A DNA stretch of 64,000 bases from Panagrolaimus kolymaensis (lineage: Eukaryota > Nematoda > Chromadorea > Rhabditida > Panagrolaimidae): NCBI GenBank assembly GCA_028622995.1, contig JAJQJQ010000005.1:2542001-2606000 (forward strand). The letters are read 5' to 3'. Under the pieces are notes generated by a model. That model had not been told where the DNA came from, ran no database searches, and worked only from the letters and a program-made list of their open reading frames with translations. Below are positions 32,621-45,385 of the stretch, in pieces. Positions within the stretch are counted from its first letter, which is position 1; each line of letters begins with the position of its first letter. Both the position numbers and the translations under genes were made by a program.

Positions 32621-35036
32621 TTATAATTCAGCATGGCGATATCCTTCACGAATGCATTTGTTTTCATCGCCTTCAATTATAACAAAACGATAAATAATTA
32701 AAAAGATTACAAAAATAATGGGATACATAATTTTAAAGAATGAATCTAATCCTCTTCCATATCGATGACACCATGCTGAATTTCTTGCCATTTTAGTTGC
32801 TTCATAAACCGATAAGAATTCAGCTTGTTCTTCGATGTGTTTACGCTATAACAAAAAATGAATTTTAAATATCGCTTTTTTACTCTGAGATTAGTCTTTA
32901 AGCAATTTTCTTACAATAATTTTGCTTCGATGTTCAAGTGAAATGACTACCAAAGCTTGAACCATAGTAAAAAATATAAACGTTGCAGTAAAACCTAAAA
33001 TTACTTTTTTTCATTCCTCTAAATTGCTGCAAAAAAAGTTTTACCAAACCAAACATCGATAGCTTTGATATAAGATACTTTGGGTAATGTTTCTTTTGCT
33101 GCATTACTTTCAGCACTGAGAGTTAAAAATACAGTTAAAGCAACAAATATTCGACCTTCAACAAATTCTTCTGGCAACCAAACACTTATCCATGAAAATA
33201 GGACACACGTGGCAGCTGAAATTCAAAAAGATTTAAGACAACTATGAATAGTCTTTGCTTACTTGGTATATAAGTTTGAGCTAAATGATATCCCAAATTT
33301 CGTTTCATATTAAATTGAGCTTCCAAACAAGTAAAATTTCCTGTTTTTCTTTGAGTGAGGCATGTGGCTTGAGAGAAATTATGAATATACAATTCTGGTA
33401 ATTGAACTTTTTTGTTAAGTCTAATAGCATCATATCTTTTGGGGAACCAATGAAATTGAACCAAATCATTTGTAAATGCAACTAAAAAAATATTTTACTA
33501 CTCGAACTTGTTCCAGAAAAAAAAATGCTTACTTGAGCTAATTCGAAGGAAACAAACTTGAGAATCATGTGGATATTTGCATAAAGTTAAAACACATTTT
33601 GGTTTTAAATAAAGCCGAGTTTCAAAAAATAATTCGCCATTTGGAAAAATATACATGTAAAAATTTAGGAATGTTACTCGATGAAATAATGAATGTTTGG
33701 AATTGGAGAAAAATGGATCAGGTCGCCATACTTTTCTGTAACAGAAAAAGTTTAAATAAAATTTTTTAAGGTTAAGAAATTACTTTAAAAATGTTTCTTC
33801 ATTAATTAGAATAGGAGCTGATAAACCATGAGCTAAACGAGGATCTCGCCATGCCATTCTTAACCAAACATCCATATCATAATCCTAAAATTTTCAAAGG
33901 GTTTTTGATAGGCTTTTAAAAAATTGTCCTTTAAATTTTTCTTACCATAGTTGTTAATTCAAAATTTGAAATGGATTGAACATGAATGCCAACCATAACT
34001 TTAATGATCTGATCTTCAAGAAGGGTTGGTGGCGATCTTGGATCATATTTAACTCTTTTCATTAATGGCAATAAAAATGTGGATGCAAATGGTTTAATTC
34101 CCATTTGAGCCATATATTCAAGTCGACGAAGAATATTTTCCAGAACAATATCATGATCTTGAACTTTTTCAAGGTGAGCAAGTTTTCGGGAATCTATTGA
34201 AGCTAGATCAATTCCAATTGGGCCTATTCCTGAAAGGTTAGTAATGCTAGTTTCACCACAAAAAAAAAAACAAAAAAATATTTAATTATGGCTGAGATTG
34301 TAAATTTGAACCCTACCTTCTTTTTCATCTTTTTTATCTTTTTTCTTTGATTTTTCCGTGGTCGCTTCAAGTCCATCAGTTGGTAAATCGGTGACAGTTA
34401 AAACATCAATAATTTGTTTATCTATTTCACTCATCTCTGGCACTTTTTCTGTAACCACCTTCGATGATGGTGGTGGTGGTTGATACTCCCTTGGTGGTGG
34501 AAGAGGAGGATGCATAAATTGTTGATTATATGGTACTATCATGGGACATAATTTCTCCAAATTTACTCCAACATATGAATGATGCATTAATATTTCTTCA
34601 ACTTTATCGATTCCATATAATTCTTCAATCATGGAATAATCAAGAAATACATATTTTTGGCCCAAGACTATCTAAAAAAGGGTCAACCAAAATGTTTAAC
34701 CTAAATATTAATATTTTTTTATGCAACAAGACTTTCATGATTTTGACAATAATAGTAATTTAAAAACTTCAAACCTATTGATAAAAAACAAAGTTGGAAT
34801 AAAAAATTCTTACATACCCTTCCACAATGTAATCGATAAACAGCATTTACATCTATTCCAGAATCAATGGCATCATTAGTTGAATTTAACCATAATGGTT
34901 CAACATCACTGTTAACATTTTTAATAAATAAAAAATTTAAAAATATCACAAACAAAAAATTTTTCCATTGATAAAAATAAAAAAAATCAATCAAAGAAAC
35001 ATTATTTTTCATTTTATTATTTTGTTTTTCTTTCAT
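32621..35036 (-). CDS. Cys-loop ligand-gated ion channel subunit
   Basis: Nine exons (35036-34818, 34671-34317, 34229-33946, 33884-33784, 33735-33533, 33481-33263, 33215-33045, 32994-32915, 32845-32621) give 618 residues. A signal peptide precedes an N-terminal segment with Pro-rich (PPLPPPREYQPPPP) and Lys/Glu-rich stretches. The ligand-binding region has DYDMDVWLRMAWRDPRL, KVWRPDPFFSNSK and a Cys-loop CVLTLCKYPHDSQVC. M1-M3 run from about ATCVLFSWISVWLPEE to VSYIKAIDVWFGF, and M4 lies near the end. SYIKAIDVW in the M2-M3 loop is typical of anion-selective nematode receptors (GluCl, GABA, acetylcholine- or amine-gated). M2 itself (EEFVEGRIFVALTVFLTLSA) is unusual. Ligand unknown. Confidence 0.88.
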
Positions 35037-35484
35037 TCATTCATCGTCTTTTTATTTTTCTGATGGAAATCATTTTTATTTTTTGCAAAAATGTCCGCAA
35101 CGACGACGACTATGATGTTGGCTGATTGATTTAATTAAATTTATTTTTATTATTTCTTTGGTTTTCACTGCGCAATTTATGTTTGTTGGCCGTCATTTTT
35201 ATTGGTTTGGGAGAAAAAAAAATTTAAAGAAATTGATTTTTCATTTGCCAATATTTTTCGTTCATGTTTAATTACGCTTTCGAAGGAAGATTTTTTTGGA
35301 AATTTTATTTTTATAACAATATTCACGAGAAAAAATAAATTGATTTAGGTTTAGACAAATAAAAAAAAGGCTAGTATAAAAAAGTTTTTTATTACCATAG
35401 TATTATTAGTTATTTTTGCTACAATAAGAAGCAAGTGGAGAAACAAGAATTAAAGGAGAAAAAAACTCATTAACTATAATTAAT
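35037..35484. other. Intergenic region
   Basis: Upstream region of the channel gene and 3' flank of the LECT2-like gene. Mixed AT-rich sequence with no exon or repeat. Confidence 0.45.
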
Positions 35485-36718
35485 TCAATAAAGGATGCCA
35501 AAGTTTGGAGCTTTGCAACATTTAGCTGTAATTTGATTAGTAATATTTACGACAGTTCCTTGGAATCGAAATTCAACAAAAATGCTATCAGGTGCTTTGG
35601 AACAAGTTAATCGATAACCAATGGGTTGACCTTGTTGAATGTGTTTTCGACCAAAACCGATATCATCCCGATATTTGACATTGTAAATAGAAACTTGAAA
35701 ATCGGTCCATTTTCCAGTGCCAATAATAAAGAGGGCTTCATTGTCGCAACCTTCGTAACGATGATTAGAATTATCAAATCTCAAACGTTTTCGGCCAATA
35801 ATTTCTCCTTCAATTGGGGAATAAATAATTGGAGCTCGAGTTTTTATATCATCAGTTTCTTCATCATCTTCTTCAGCCAAGGTGCAAACTAGCTCAAAAC
35901 CTGCAAAAATTTGAGAGAGATAAGTGTAAGGAAGTTAAATCATAAAAAAATTCTATGGAATTTGGTGGATAAAAATATCGCCTCAAACTCACTTACCTTT
36001 AACTCCATTATATTTTGAATCACCTTTAAATCCGCCAATAAGTTGATTATTATAATTTGTTTCACAAATTTGTCCAGTACACATACAATTAATAAAATGA
36101 TTGGTTGGATCTATGGGTTTTCCTTCATGGAATAAATGCATTTGAACATAATTTGTATTGCTTTGTTGGGAAGATTCTAATGCGCATTCCACATTTCCAG
36201 CATATCCAATTCTTTCACCGGCACTAACTTCTCCACCATATTTGGTTAAAATTACTGTAGAAATAATCACATAAAAGCCTTGCCATTGACCGGTGCCATC
36301 AATTCGTGCAGCTTGATCCGCACATCTTTGATCCTTTTTACCTCCAAATGGCATAACATAGCTGAGTTTACCAGAAATTGGAGCAAAAATGGATTCTTTT
36401 ACAGGGCATGGAATATCGATGGCTTCAAGATGAGCGTTATTGTGACTAAAAAATGTTTTGATTGTTGAGGTAATAGAATCCATATTTTTAAGTATTCCAA
36501 CGACAAAGCAACCTACCGCCTTCCTTTATATTGTCCACATTGTTCTTCACTGGTTGGATCACATTTTTGTAGCTTTGTATCTTTATTTGCACCGCAAACA
36601 AAATGCATACATCCCAAGGAATAAGCTAAAACAAAAAACTACTGTAACTGAAGTCTTTTAATATATCTAGCATACCGCATCCAATTAAAGCTGCTAAAAT
36701 CAAGCACTGCCGTAACAT
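35485..36718 (-). CDS. Secreted protein with two M23/LECT2-like domains
   Basis: Four exons (36718-36676, 36625-36517, 36445-35997, 35900-35485) give 338 residues. A signal peptide (MLRQCLILAALIGCAYS) is followed by a Cys-rich start and domain 1 (HLEAIDIPCPVKESIFAPISGKL, the LECT2 pattern), then domain 2 (RAPIIYSPIEGEIIGRKRLR). LECT2 and M23 proteins share a zinc-peptidase fold with HxxxD and HxH ligands. Domain 1 keeps H and D with altered spacing and has QMH in place of HxH; domain 2 lacks the histidines. Both are therefore probably non-catalytic binding domains. C. elegans lect-2 shapes dendrites, but it has one domain, so orthology is not claimed. Confidence 0.78.
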
Positions 36719-37393
36719 TATTTTTTAGCACCTTAAAATCAAAAGAATTAAGGAATTTTTTTAATCCAAAACAAAAGAGTCAAAAGAAAAAAACACGAAA
36801 CCAATTTATAACTTTTTTTTTGTTGGTGTCAGATGTGTCCGTCAAATAATAGAGAGGAGAAAGAAAGCAGGCGACTTCTCAAATTGCCACATGGGAGTAA
36901 AAAAATGCAGCTCAAAAAAAAATAGGAGGAAAGAAACCACTAAAAAAAATTGTGGAAGCTAAATAAAGGAGAGAAAAAAGAAGGCAGAAACATAAAAATG
37001 AAGGAGGTCTCAAACAAAAAAATGACCGACTATTTATAAAAAATGAGACCTCTTTTGTTTATATTTATATTTTTTGTTTTTTGGAGGGCAACAAAAAAAA
37101 ATATGCACATTGTTTAACAAATAACTAAAGTCTTCCACCACCGTTTGTTTGTGTTCATTCTCTATTTTTTTTTTATGGAAGGAGGAGAAAAGGGCATGAA
37201 AATTGGAAGGCAAAAATAAAGTAGCGGTGGAAGAAGAAAAAAATGTGAAGAAACAAAGCCGGAAGCAAAAAGGTATGTAAAGGTTAAAAATTATAAACAA
37301 AAACATGGTGGAGATTAAATTCCTATCGACACTTTTCTAAACCATGTAAACAGCAAATTATATATTATCGTATAGTTTTTAAATGCCAAGCAA
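36719..37393. other. Intergenic region
   Basis: AT-rich spacer upstream of the LECT2-like gene. Purine-rich stretches (GGAGAAAGAAAG type) dominate. No convincing exon. Confidence 0.45.
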
Positions 37394-37554
37394 CTAAAAA
37401 TAATGTTTCTTTTTTTCATGGTCGTAAAGTCCTTCTTTTCTCTTTCTTAATTGAGCTAATAACATGGCTCGATAAAAAAAATAAGCAGAAACATATGCGG
37501 CAAGATAAATAAAATTGACTCCAAGACATCCAAAAACAAATGTGCGAGAAAAGC
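37394..37554 (-). CDS. Last exon of an unidentified small membrane protein
   Basis: After TGGATAATTAG the minus strand reads FSRTFVFGCLGVNFIYLAAY, a hydrophobic helix, then VSAYFFYRAMLLAQLRKRKE, GLYDHEKKKHYF and stop (37394-37396). Balanced composition and a TM helix with a basic cytosolic tail look coding. A phase-1 donor upstream is needed; the minus-strand frame running down from 37813 (MLSNFLKFFAIRL) is a possible but unproven first exon. Function unknown. Confidence 0.5.
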
Positions 37555-38146
37555 CTAATTATCCATACAAACACAAAATAGAAAAAAGGCAAAAGAAAAA
37601 AATAACAGATTGCAATGTCTCAACTTCATACTTTAAACTTCCACCAAAAAAAGTCACAAAAAAAGGAAGGCATTGACAAAGGCCATTAATCTTTGTAGAA
37701 AAAAATGGTGTACCAAAGAAATGCCACTTTTTGAAAAATTGCCTTTTAAAATATGCTGTTTTGAGGGAAAGATGCAATCGAATTGCAAAAAACTTTAAAA
37801 AATTTGATAGCAAAGAAGTGATTTACAAGGATTTCATAAATAACAAAATTAATAAAAATGGATGGATAAAAGTTAATCCAAAACTGTCAAGAACAATCCA
37901 TCGAAAATCCTAATATTGCGTGAAAAAAAAAACAGAAACGTGCTAGTATAAAATTCCCGAATGACTTGAAAAGTTGAAAAAAAATAAATTGAAAAAGTGT
38001 TCAAAATTTGAATAAAATTTTGATTCATCACCGACTAAAAACATTTTTCTTTCATCTTCTTTTTCTTCATCAACCTTTTCTTCAAACGCAAAAGCAAGCA
38101 GCAATCAGTCGTCATCGTCTTCGTGTTGTTTTTTTTTTCTTCATAA
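37555..38146. other. Spacer with an unassigned Lys/Asn-rich open frame
   Basis: A plus-strand frame from about 37677 to 37916 contains LLKYAVLRERCNRIAKNFKK, faintly like an LYR-motif protein. It has no ATG and is Lys/Asn-rich, so I do not call it a gene. The region also holds the promoter and 5' UTR of the kinase-like gene starting at 38147. Confidence 0.3.
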
Positions 38147-41073
38147 ATGGCTTCAGTGACTGGTGGTGATGCATCGAGTTGTGCACTTCAAAATGAAAAT
38201 CGTCTTCGGGTGAAACCAGGCTTTCAGTAAGTTTCTTATTTTTTGTTTTTGGTATTGGCTGTGTTTTCTGGCTTATCTCGTTGACCTTTTTTTCATATCT
38301 TTTATTTTTATAGAGCAAAGGAATGGACCGTCTTATCTCGATGTGGTACAGGCTTTGGTGATGTTTATAAAGTGAAAAATCAAAAAACTAATGAACTTGG
38401 TGCAATGAAAATTGAACATGTCAAGAAAATAAATGAAAGTGCATTGACTAAAGAGGTAAGCAAAATTTATGTTTGGAAATGAAGGAATAAGGCAATAGCT
38501 TTAGACGATATAAAATTACAAAACGGTGTCTTTATTTGTAACAAAATGAAAAACGATTTACTCATAGTTAAAACTAGCTTTTGAACATGCGCCCTTTGTT
38601 ACGATATCCATCTCCTTCTTAGAACGATGATAATTTTTCGCGGGCTTACTTTTGGCTGAAATGCAAAGCTTCTCTTGTTATTCTTTTTTTACATATCTTA
38701 TTTTCAGAGTAAAATTTACAAAGCTTTATCACGTCATAGTCTGATAGCCAAACATGTTAGTGAAATGATAGCATTTGATAAAAACAACTATGGTGAAAAC
38801 AACATCGACACTTATTTCCTGGTTACAGCATTTCTCGGACCAAATTTAAAAGATGTCAAAAGAACATGTGGTAATAAGCTTGAACTATCAACTGTGCTAA
38901 GAATTGGAATTCAAAGTTTACTTGGGATTAAAATGCTTCATGATTGTGGTTATGTTCATCGCCACTTACGGCCATCAAGTTTCATGCTTGGATCAGCTGA
39001 TAATCCTGAGAAATGTCGAATTGTTTATTTAAATGATTTTCAAATTGCAAGGTAAATGGAAAGTGAATGATTGATTATGTAGCTTCTTGAATATCACCTA
39101 CAAACTAATTTTATGTTTTTTAGGAAGTTCTTAAAACGTGCTAAAAACAATATTGGAATATATCGTGAAGAACGTGAACCTGGATCTGTTCGAATGCATG
39201 GTTATATTCGTTATGTTTCGGTTTGTGTACATAATGGAAATGAACATCGATGTCGTGATGATCTTTGGAGTTGGGTATACATTTTAGCTGAACTACTTGA
39301 TAACCTTCCATGGCAGAATATTAAAGTTGATCCAACGAAAATCCATGCAATGAAAATGACAACGCCTGATTCCCGATTATTTTCCTTGGTAAAAAGCAAT
39401 GATATATTAGGTAACCACCGTTCATCTTTATCTGTTGTTTATAACGTTCATATTTATTTTAGCCCAACTTCTAAATATCATAGAATACATTCGAACCATT
39501 CATGCTGATTTAAAACCTGATTATGCTGGAATATATCGAAGGCTGAAGAATTCTATGAATTTTATTAACGCGAAGTTCTCTGATCCATATGATTGGGAAA
39601 AAGATGAACAACCTGTAAGTGTGATTCACATTTGTAACTTTCTTTTGTATGTCTAACTTTTAGGCCGATTGCTTTCTATCAGAAGTTGATTTACAAAGAT
39701 ACTTTGCTCATGAAGAATTACAAATTATTCGAAAGGGTGATAACACAGTTGAAATTGATCCAACAAATGTAATGTTAAAAAAAGGTAAGTGTATTTGAAG
39801 GATTTACGACATTAAATAATTTGACATCTTCAGATGACTCCTCAACTCGTGTTATTCGAAAACAACGAAGAAAACTATGCAATACTGAAAGCCTTGAAAT
39901 TCCATCCTTCATTGATATCGATATTACTCAACATTCTGCAACACAAGCTATTCCATCCAATACAAAAACAATTCGACGACCTGTTGCTGTTATTCCTAAA
40001 GAAAAAGAAGGCTTAAATTTAAAATCAATGAAGAAAAAAGTTGTTATTAAAGATACTGAAGTTGGAAAAAGTACTGCAAAGAAAAATCCAAATAAGAAAA
40101 TACCGCCAAGAAAAAAGCCTCCATCTCCAGCAGTTGATAAACGAACTGTCGATGATAACAATAATATTCATGAAGGTTTAACGCCGTTTCATCCAAATCT
40201 TGCTAAAGGTTAGTTTCTTTTTTACGGGTATAGTTTTTAAAATGTTGTAAAATGTTAAAAATAAATTTATAAATGAGAAAGAAAAAAAGGCTAAGCAATT
40301 TATATGAAGCTTTATTTCAGATGAAAAACAACAACGACAAGCAGCAGAAAAAGAGCAACAAGGTTTAATGGTTGTAGGAAAGTCTGTACCACAGCAGCTG
40401 GCACAAGCGCCACCGAAAACACCACATTCGCCAGTACCAGCCAACTCATCATCAAAACGAAGAAAACGAGAGAAAAAGGATGTTAAAAAAGAAGGAAGTA
40501 AAAAAGTAAGTTAAAAGCTCATCTTTCCTAACAGAGAGGAAAGGAGAGATTATCAATGTGTTGCATTAAGGATATTAATTTTTTTTTTCAGAAAAAGAAA
40601 AACAAGAAAAAGAAGCATTTCAAAGATGATGATAGGACGGTTGATAAAACTGCAATAACAAAAGTATGCTAAAAAATCTCTTTTGATATCTAATTTTTTT
40701 ATTTTATAGGAAACTTCAAGTGATGACAGTAGCAGCGAAGTAAGTCGAGTTTCTTATTTTTCTTAGCTTCCAACTTTTTCTCCAATTTATTTATGCCTAA
40801 TAAAATTGCCACTAAATGTTTCCACTCACTTTTTAAGTGTGTCGATGTAAATAAAATTAAAATCCAGCAACTAACTAAAAAAACTAATTGCTTCCTTTTT
40901 TTCAGTCCGACGACAAGAATCATCCAACTCGCACTTATCGAGGAAAGAAAAAAGCATTAAAGCTTCGTGCAATCAAATCAGCTTTTCCACCAAAAGAACA
41001 ACGAAAGAAATCAGCACCAAAAGAAAATCGACCAATATCAAAAGACAAAACAAAAAGAGCAAAGAGAAAGTAA
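38147..41073 (+). CDS. Tau-tubulin-kinase-like pseudokinase with basic tail
   Basis: Eleven exons (38147-38226, 38314-38455, 38708-39051, 39124-39410, 39463-39614, 39664-39784, 39834-40208, 40321-40505, 40592-40663, 40710-40739, 40906-41073) encode 651 residues. Residues 25-370 are a CK1/TTBK-type kinase fold: GTGFGDVYKV loop, AMKIE lysine, then YIRYVSVCVHNGNEHRCRDD and LWSWVYILAELLDNLPW. The catalytic loop reads VHRHLRPSSF instead of HRDxKPxN, and DFG is DFQ. The catalytic Asp, the Lys and the metal-binding Asn are all gone. The C-terminal 250 residues are Lys/Pro/Ser-rich, probably disordered and nuclear or microtubule-binding. Nematodes have large CK1/TTBK expansions, many in sperm. A scaffold role is inferred. 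Confidence 0.87.
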
Positions 41074-41823
41074 ACGTTAATATAAAAGAAAAAGTGCTAT
41101 GTCTTGGTTTTGTATGTATTTATTTTTTTGAAAGATGAATGATATATGTAATAAAGTATCTTTGAAATGATGAAATGTTTATGTAGGAAAAAATGCCATT
41201 GGATATTGCTTACTTGTTTTTTTTTTGTTGAAGGATGGATTAGCGAATGATTAGTTTTGCTTTGGTGAAGGATTACTTTTGCAAGTTGATCAAAGTGAAA
41301 GAAGATTAGATTACAAGATTTTTTACTTTTTTTCTTCCTTGATGATTCGCTTAATCACTGAATACCGTAAACTTACGGTTGATGGCACTCATATGTATTT
41401 TGTTATGCTTTCTAAACTTTGATAGCTACAAAATTGGGAAAAATTATTTTTAAACCACTATGGCGAAACTTTCGGATAACTTTTCACTTGTTTGTTTGTT
41501 ACTCATTTTGTGAATGTTGCTCCAAATTAGTAAGTGTTTTCAAATAAAAGCTTTAAAAAAATTTAATGAAAATTACAAATACATAACTTTGGTGTTAACA
41601 AATCTCAAAACTCAATATTTTGGGTACTTGGATATTAAACATTTATGAAAATTAATTTCATGCACTCATAGTGGAAAGTTTAAAATTGAATTTTACCTCC
41701 AAAAAAATAAATAAACAGGTGTTAGCACTTTTTTCCAGCTGCAAAAAAGTAGTTTTGTGGTGTCTTAAACTTTCTTCTTTGTTATTTGGGTAGTTTTTTT
41801 AATGTTATTTAGCTCAACCATAA
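41074..41823. other. Intergenic region
   Basis: Spacer with the 3' flank of the pseudokinase and the 5' flank of the chemoreceptor gene. No exon, RNA gene or repeat recognised. Confidence 0.45.
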
Positions 41824-43113
41824 ATGATGGAAGAAGGTCCAACACAATTTTTTGCGGAATGGAAAGATTTACAACTTCAAGAAATTTGGCATCCAAATTT
41901 ACAATTTTATCTTCGAATATTTATGGATTTTATCTTCCTTACTTCAATCTTAATTTATTCGTTTACTTCTTTTATAGTTATTAAAAAATCCACAACAAAA
42001 ATGGGTAAATTTCGATATACGGTATTAGCTCAAATGACGTTTAACATTATTTATGAATTTGCAATATTTTATATTAATCCAATTATGCATTGGCCTCTTC
42101 CATTAATAAGTGCGAATAGTCATTTTCCAATAAATCGACAATGGTTTTTCGAATTAATTGGTTTTGTATTTTTTGTTGTTATTGGTGGGATTTTTGCTTT
42201 TATGTTATCTTTGACTTTTCGAGTGATGGCTGCATTTCCTTCTGGAACATCCTTGACATCTTCAAGGATTTCATATATTTGTTGTGGAATACTTTTTATA
42301 TCCATTGTATTAACTATTGAAGGTATGTATGTACATATTTATGTTTCTGAAAAAAAAAACTATTTAATGTGATTTAGCTTGACGAGGTCAGGCACGCGCA
42401 CTTAAAACTAAAAAGCATACTTTATTTTTTGATAAAGTTACAGCAAAATAATTTTTAGTTCCAATATATTTCATTTCACGTGACCCTAATGAATTGCAAC
42501 AGCATTTTGAAGCTGATCTTCCAATATTGACTCAACTTTACAAAATATTACCGGTGACAATTGGAATTCATCCAGCTTTATCCAATGGATGGTTAACTGT
42601 ACTTTTATCATGTTTATGTGCATGGTCAATTTTTGATTCAATCTTACTTTTGGGATTAAATATAACTTTTATTTATCGATTAAAACGTTTAGCTAAAAGG
42701 GTTTCAAAAGATACTTTAGCTTTACATAAAATGTTGCATCGGTAAGTTCTTCACTTAGAATATTATAATTGAGAGAAATTAAAATTAATTTTAGAGCACT
42801 TTTAATCCAATTATTTGGTGCTATTTTATTTGCTGTTGTTCCCGTTGCACTTTTATTTATAACATTTTTGCTTCAACTTCGATATGGAAGTTGGATAGCA
42901 AATTTTGCTTTTCCCCTTTCTTCGTTTCATGTTATATTTGATTCTTGCTGTTTATTATATTTTGTAAAACCATATCGAAAATTTATAGCAAAAGATTTTT
43001 CAAAACTACCGTTGTTGTTCACACAACGCATTTTCATTCGATTCATAGTCATTATTGAATATAATGTGGTCGCAGCTATTAATGTGTTTTTTCTTTATAT
43101 CAAAATATACTAA
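41824..43113 (+). CDS. Serpentine chemoreceptor, Str superfamily
   Basis: Three exons (41824-42322, 42459-42741, 42795-43113) encode 366 residues with seven hydrophobic helices. The end of TM7 reads SFHVIFDSCCLLYFVKPYRK, the PYR motif of Srh/Str/Sri-type receptors. FPINRQWFFELIG in the first extracellular part and KRLAKRVSKDTLALHKMLHR before TM6 also fit. Subfamily is not resolved. The gene appears intact, with GT-AG introns in phase. It is unrelated in sequence to the receptors at 0.5 and 13.3 kb, so three different receptor classes occur in the window. Confidence 0.8.
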
Positions 43114-43516
43114 CAAGATGATAGCCGTTAAAATAATAATGATGAGGTTTGAAACTGAAAAATACGCAAAACACAAAAAATATTTAAAAAAATTGCAGAC
43201 GATTGACTGTTTTTGGCATTTTGCAACCTAACGTGATAGGGCCTAACGTGATAGGGTCAAATTGGTTTGTTTTTGCCTAAAATTTATTATTAACAACTTT
43301 TTTTTGGTTCTTTCAAGTTTTTTTACTCCTGCAATTGTTGCTCTTTTTTTCTTACTAGTTTTACTTATGTTGTTGCATTTGACTGTAATAAACTCATGAA
43401 TGATTTGCATAGGTTGTTTATTACAAAATCAGCGTGTTTTTTGTCGACTGCTATTTCGCTTTCATTTTTCGTTGATTTAACTCTCATTTTCTTATTTTCA
43501 GAATCGTTTGTGAACC
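43114..43516. other. Intergenic region with a small direct repeat
   Basis: AT-rich spacer. CCTAACGTGATAGGG occurs twice in tandem near 43228-43257. No gene. Confidence 0.45.
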
Positions 43517-44841
43517 ATGGAAAACTTTTTTCAAGGCGTTCAATCATCAACGCCAACAAATGATAATGAAAACATCACTTCAATTTCTCGCGCAATTTTT
43601 GATGGTGTTAATGCTTCATGGAAGAAAGAATATGATAAGAGCGTCAAAGAGGTTAGTTAATCTTTACATCTTTGACACATTTCAATGTAATATGTATTAT
43701 CATTTTAGATGGCAATCATGGAACTCAAGTATCGAGAAGCTTTAAACCGAACACATCAGCTTGAAGATGAAAACGTTCAATTGAAGGTTAAGAATTCTCA
43801 ACTTCAGAATACAATCAAGCAATTAAAAGAAGTGAATTCTCAACGTAAAGATAAAAAACCTCAACGAAGTGAAGATAGCTATAAGCTACTTAACCTTCTT
43901 AATGGTAACAATCAAATGAAAGAAGCTGTTGACAAACAAAAAGCTGATAATGAAATGTTGGAAACACTTGAACCTCTCGTTTTGAATAGGCTTTTTAAGC
44001 TCAAAAAAGGACCATTTTGGATGGGATTCTCAAGTTACATGAAAGGTGAAAAACCTACAATGCTCAAATTGGTTAATCCTGACAACATGCTCATCAATGA
44101 TGTTCCCGTTGATCCTGATAAGAAGCTTATTCTCAATGGCATTATTTCTTTATATGATTCCGATCCATTCAAATGTAATGCTGGCTTTTATAGCAGTAAT
44201 AAGCATATCATTTCTGCTTTGCTTGAAAAAGTTGAATTGTGTTCTCTTACTGGATTATTCTTAAGTCAACAAATTCTATCGTTAAATGAATATGAAAAGC
44301 TCGTTTCATCTGAAATGGTTAAGAATTTATGCTTTAATGATGTTACAATTTTGGATGAGAACGATACTGTTATTTTGCTAGAAGATATTATCGAAGAATT
44401 ACCAAATCTTGAAAAGCTTCGATAGTAAGTTATTTTTTCTCAATCGCTTTTATTCTTTATAATGGATGTTTTTTAGTGACGTTGTTGGCGATCGTCTATC
44501 TCTAATTGATTCAGAAAACTTTAGTGTTACAAATGAAACATTCAAGAAGCTTGCCTATGACCTTCCGCCTTTCGTCAATCTCAAAGTTTTTGAATTAAAT
44601 AATGTTTTTCTAAAACATTTTGAATATGATGCTTTTGTTGAATTTATTAAGGTTTGTTGTAACTTTTATTTCCTTTTTTCTTTCTTTTTCACATGCTTGC
44701 TTTTTTTAGAATCATCCGAATGCTCATATTTCAATTTCATTTTGTTGCACTTCCGTCGATGAGAAAGATCAAATTAAAGCTATCTTGAAAAATCTGCTTC
44801 AATCTTGTCCAACTCCTCATAAGCTTGAAATCAAATCTTAA
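43517..44841 (+). CDS. Coiled-coil protein with F-box/LRR-like C-terminal half
   Basis: Four exons (43517-43651, 43709-44424, 44477-44651, 44710-44841) encode 385 residues. Residues 45-100 form a coiled coil (LEDENVQLKVKNSQLQNTI). The C-terminal half (VILLEDIIEELPNLEKLR, then NETFKKLAYDLPPFVNLKVF and YDAFVEFIKNHPNA) matches the layout of the minus-strand family at 28.6-30.6 kb: LPxEDL, a strand, NxTxxKLxxM and FxxFxK. I infer a distant paralog. Function unknown. The 3' end is tail-to-tail with a truncated kinase. Confidence 0.7.
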
Positions 44842-45012
44842 TTGTTTTTTGGTCAAATTCTTCTTTATCATTCTTGTTTGTTACCTTTTACTTTGTTAAT
44901 AAAATGAATGTTTTTGTGTTTCTTGTTTTATTTTTATGTCTTTTTAAAAGCAACTTTACATAGCTTTAGAGATGAAAATTTTTGGAAAGCTTTATTGTTT
45001 AGTAAAACTAAC

Positions 45013-45385
45013 ATCGTTGAAGAGATCCACCCGCCATTAATTCTAATAACAAACCGACTTCAGTATCAGATTTATAAACTCCATAAAGTTTTATAATATT
45101 TTCATGATCAATTTTTTGCATAAATTCGGCTTCATTATGAACAGCTTGAATAAGTTTATGTAAAATTTCATTTTCAGTAAGGACATCATCTTTATGGGTA
45201 ACTACTTCACGGGAAAGCTTTTTAAAAGCAATTTTAACATTTTTAAGATTCTTGAACTCAATCTCCATGACAGTACCAAACGATCCACTTCCAAGGATTA
45301 TAGATGGAGATGGAAATTTAACATCTTTTTTACCAAAAATTTTATAATCTTTTAACGCCAAATTTTTAGGCGGAGGAGTAGTCAT
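45013..45385 (-). pseudogene. Truncated TAK1-like kinase, N-lobe only
   Basis: One minus-strand exon starts MTTPPPKNLALKDYKIF and carries GSGSFGTVMEIEFKN, IAFKK with the ATP-binding lysine, and LLLELMAGGSLQ, then ends at a GTTAGT donor. Its phase and position match exon 1 of the kinases at 46.4 and 49.9 kb. No activation-loop or C-lobe exon follows: within about 170 bp the opposite-strand gene at 43.5-44.8 kb begins its 3' end. It is a 3'-truncated duplicate, probably non-functional. Confidence 0.75.

Noticed and set aside
37677..37916. Plus-strand frame faintly like an LYR-motif protein
   Set aside because: No start codon, Lys/Asn-rich, and no partner exon found.
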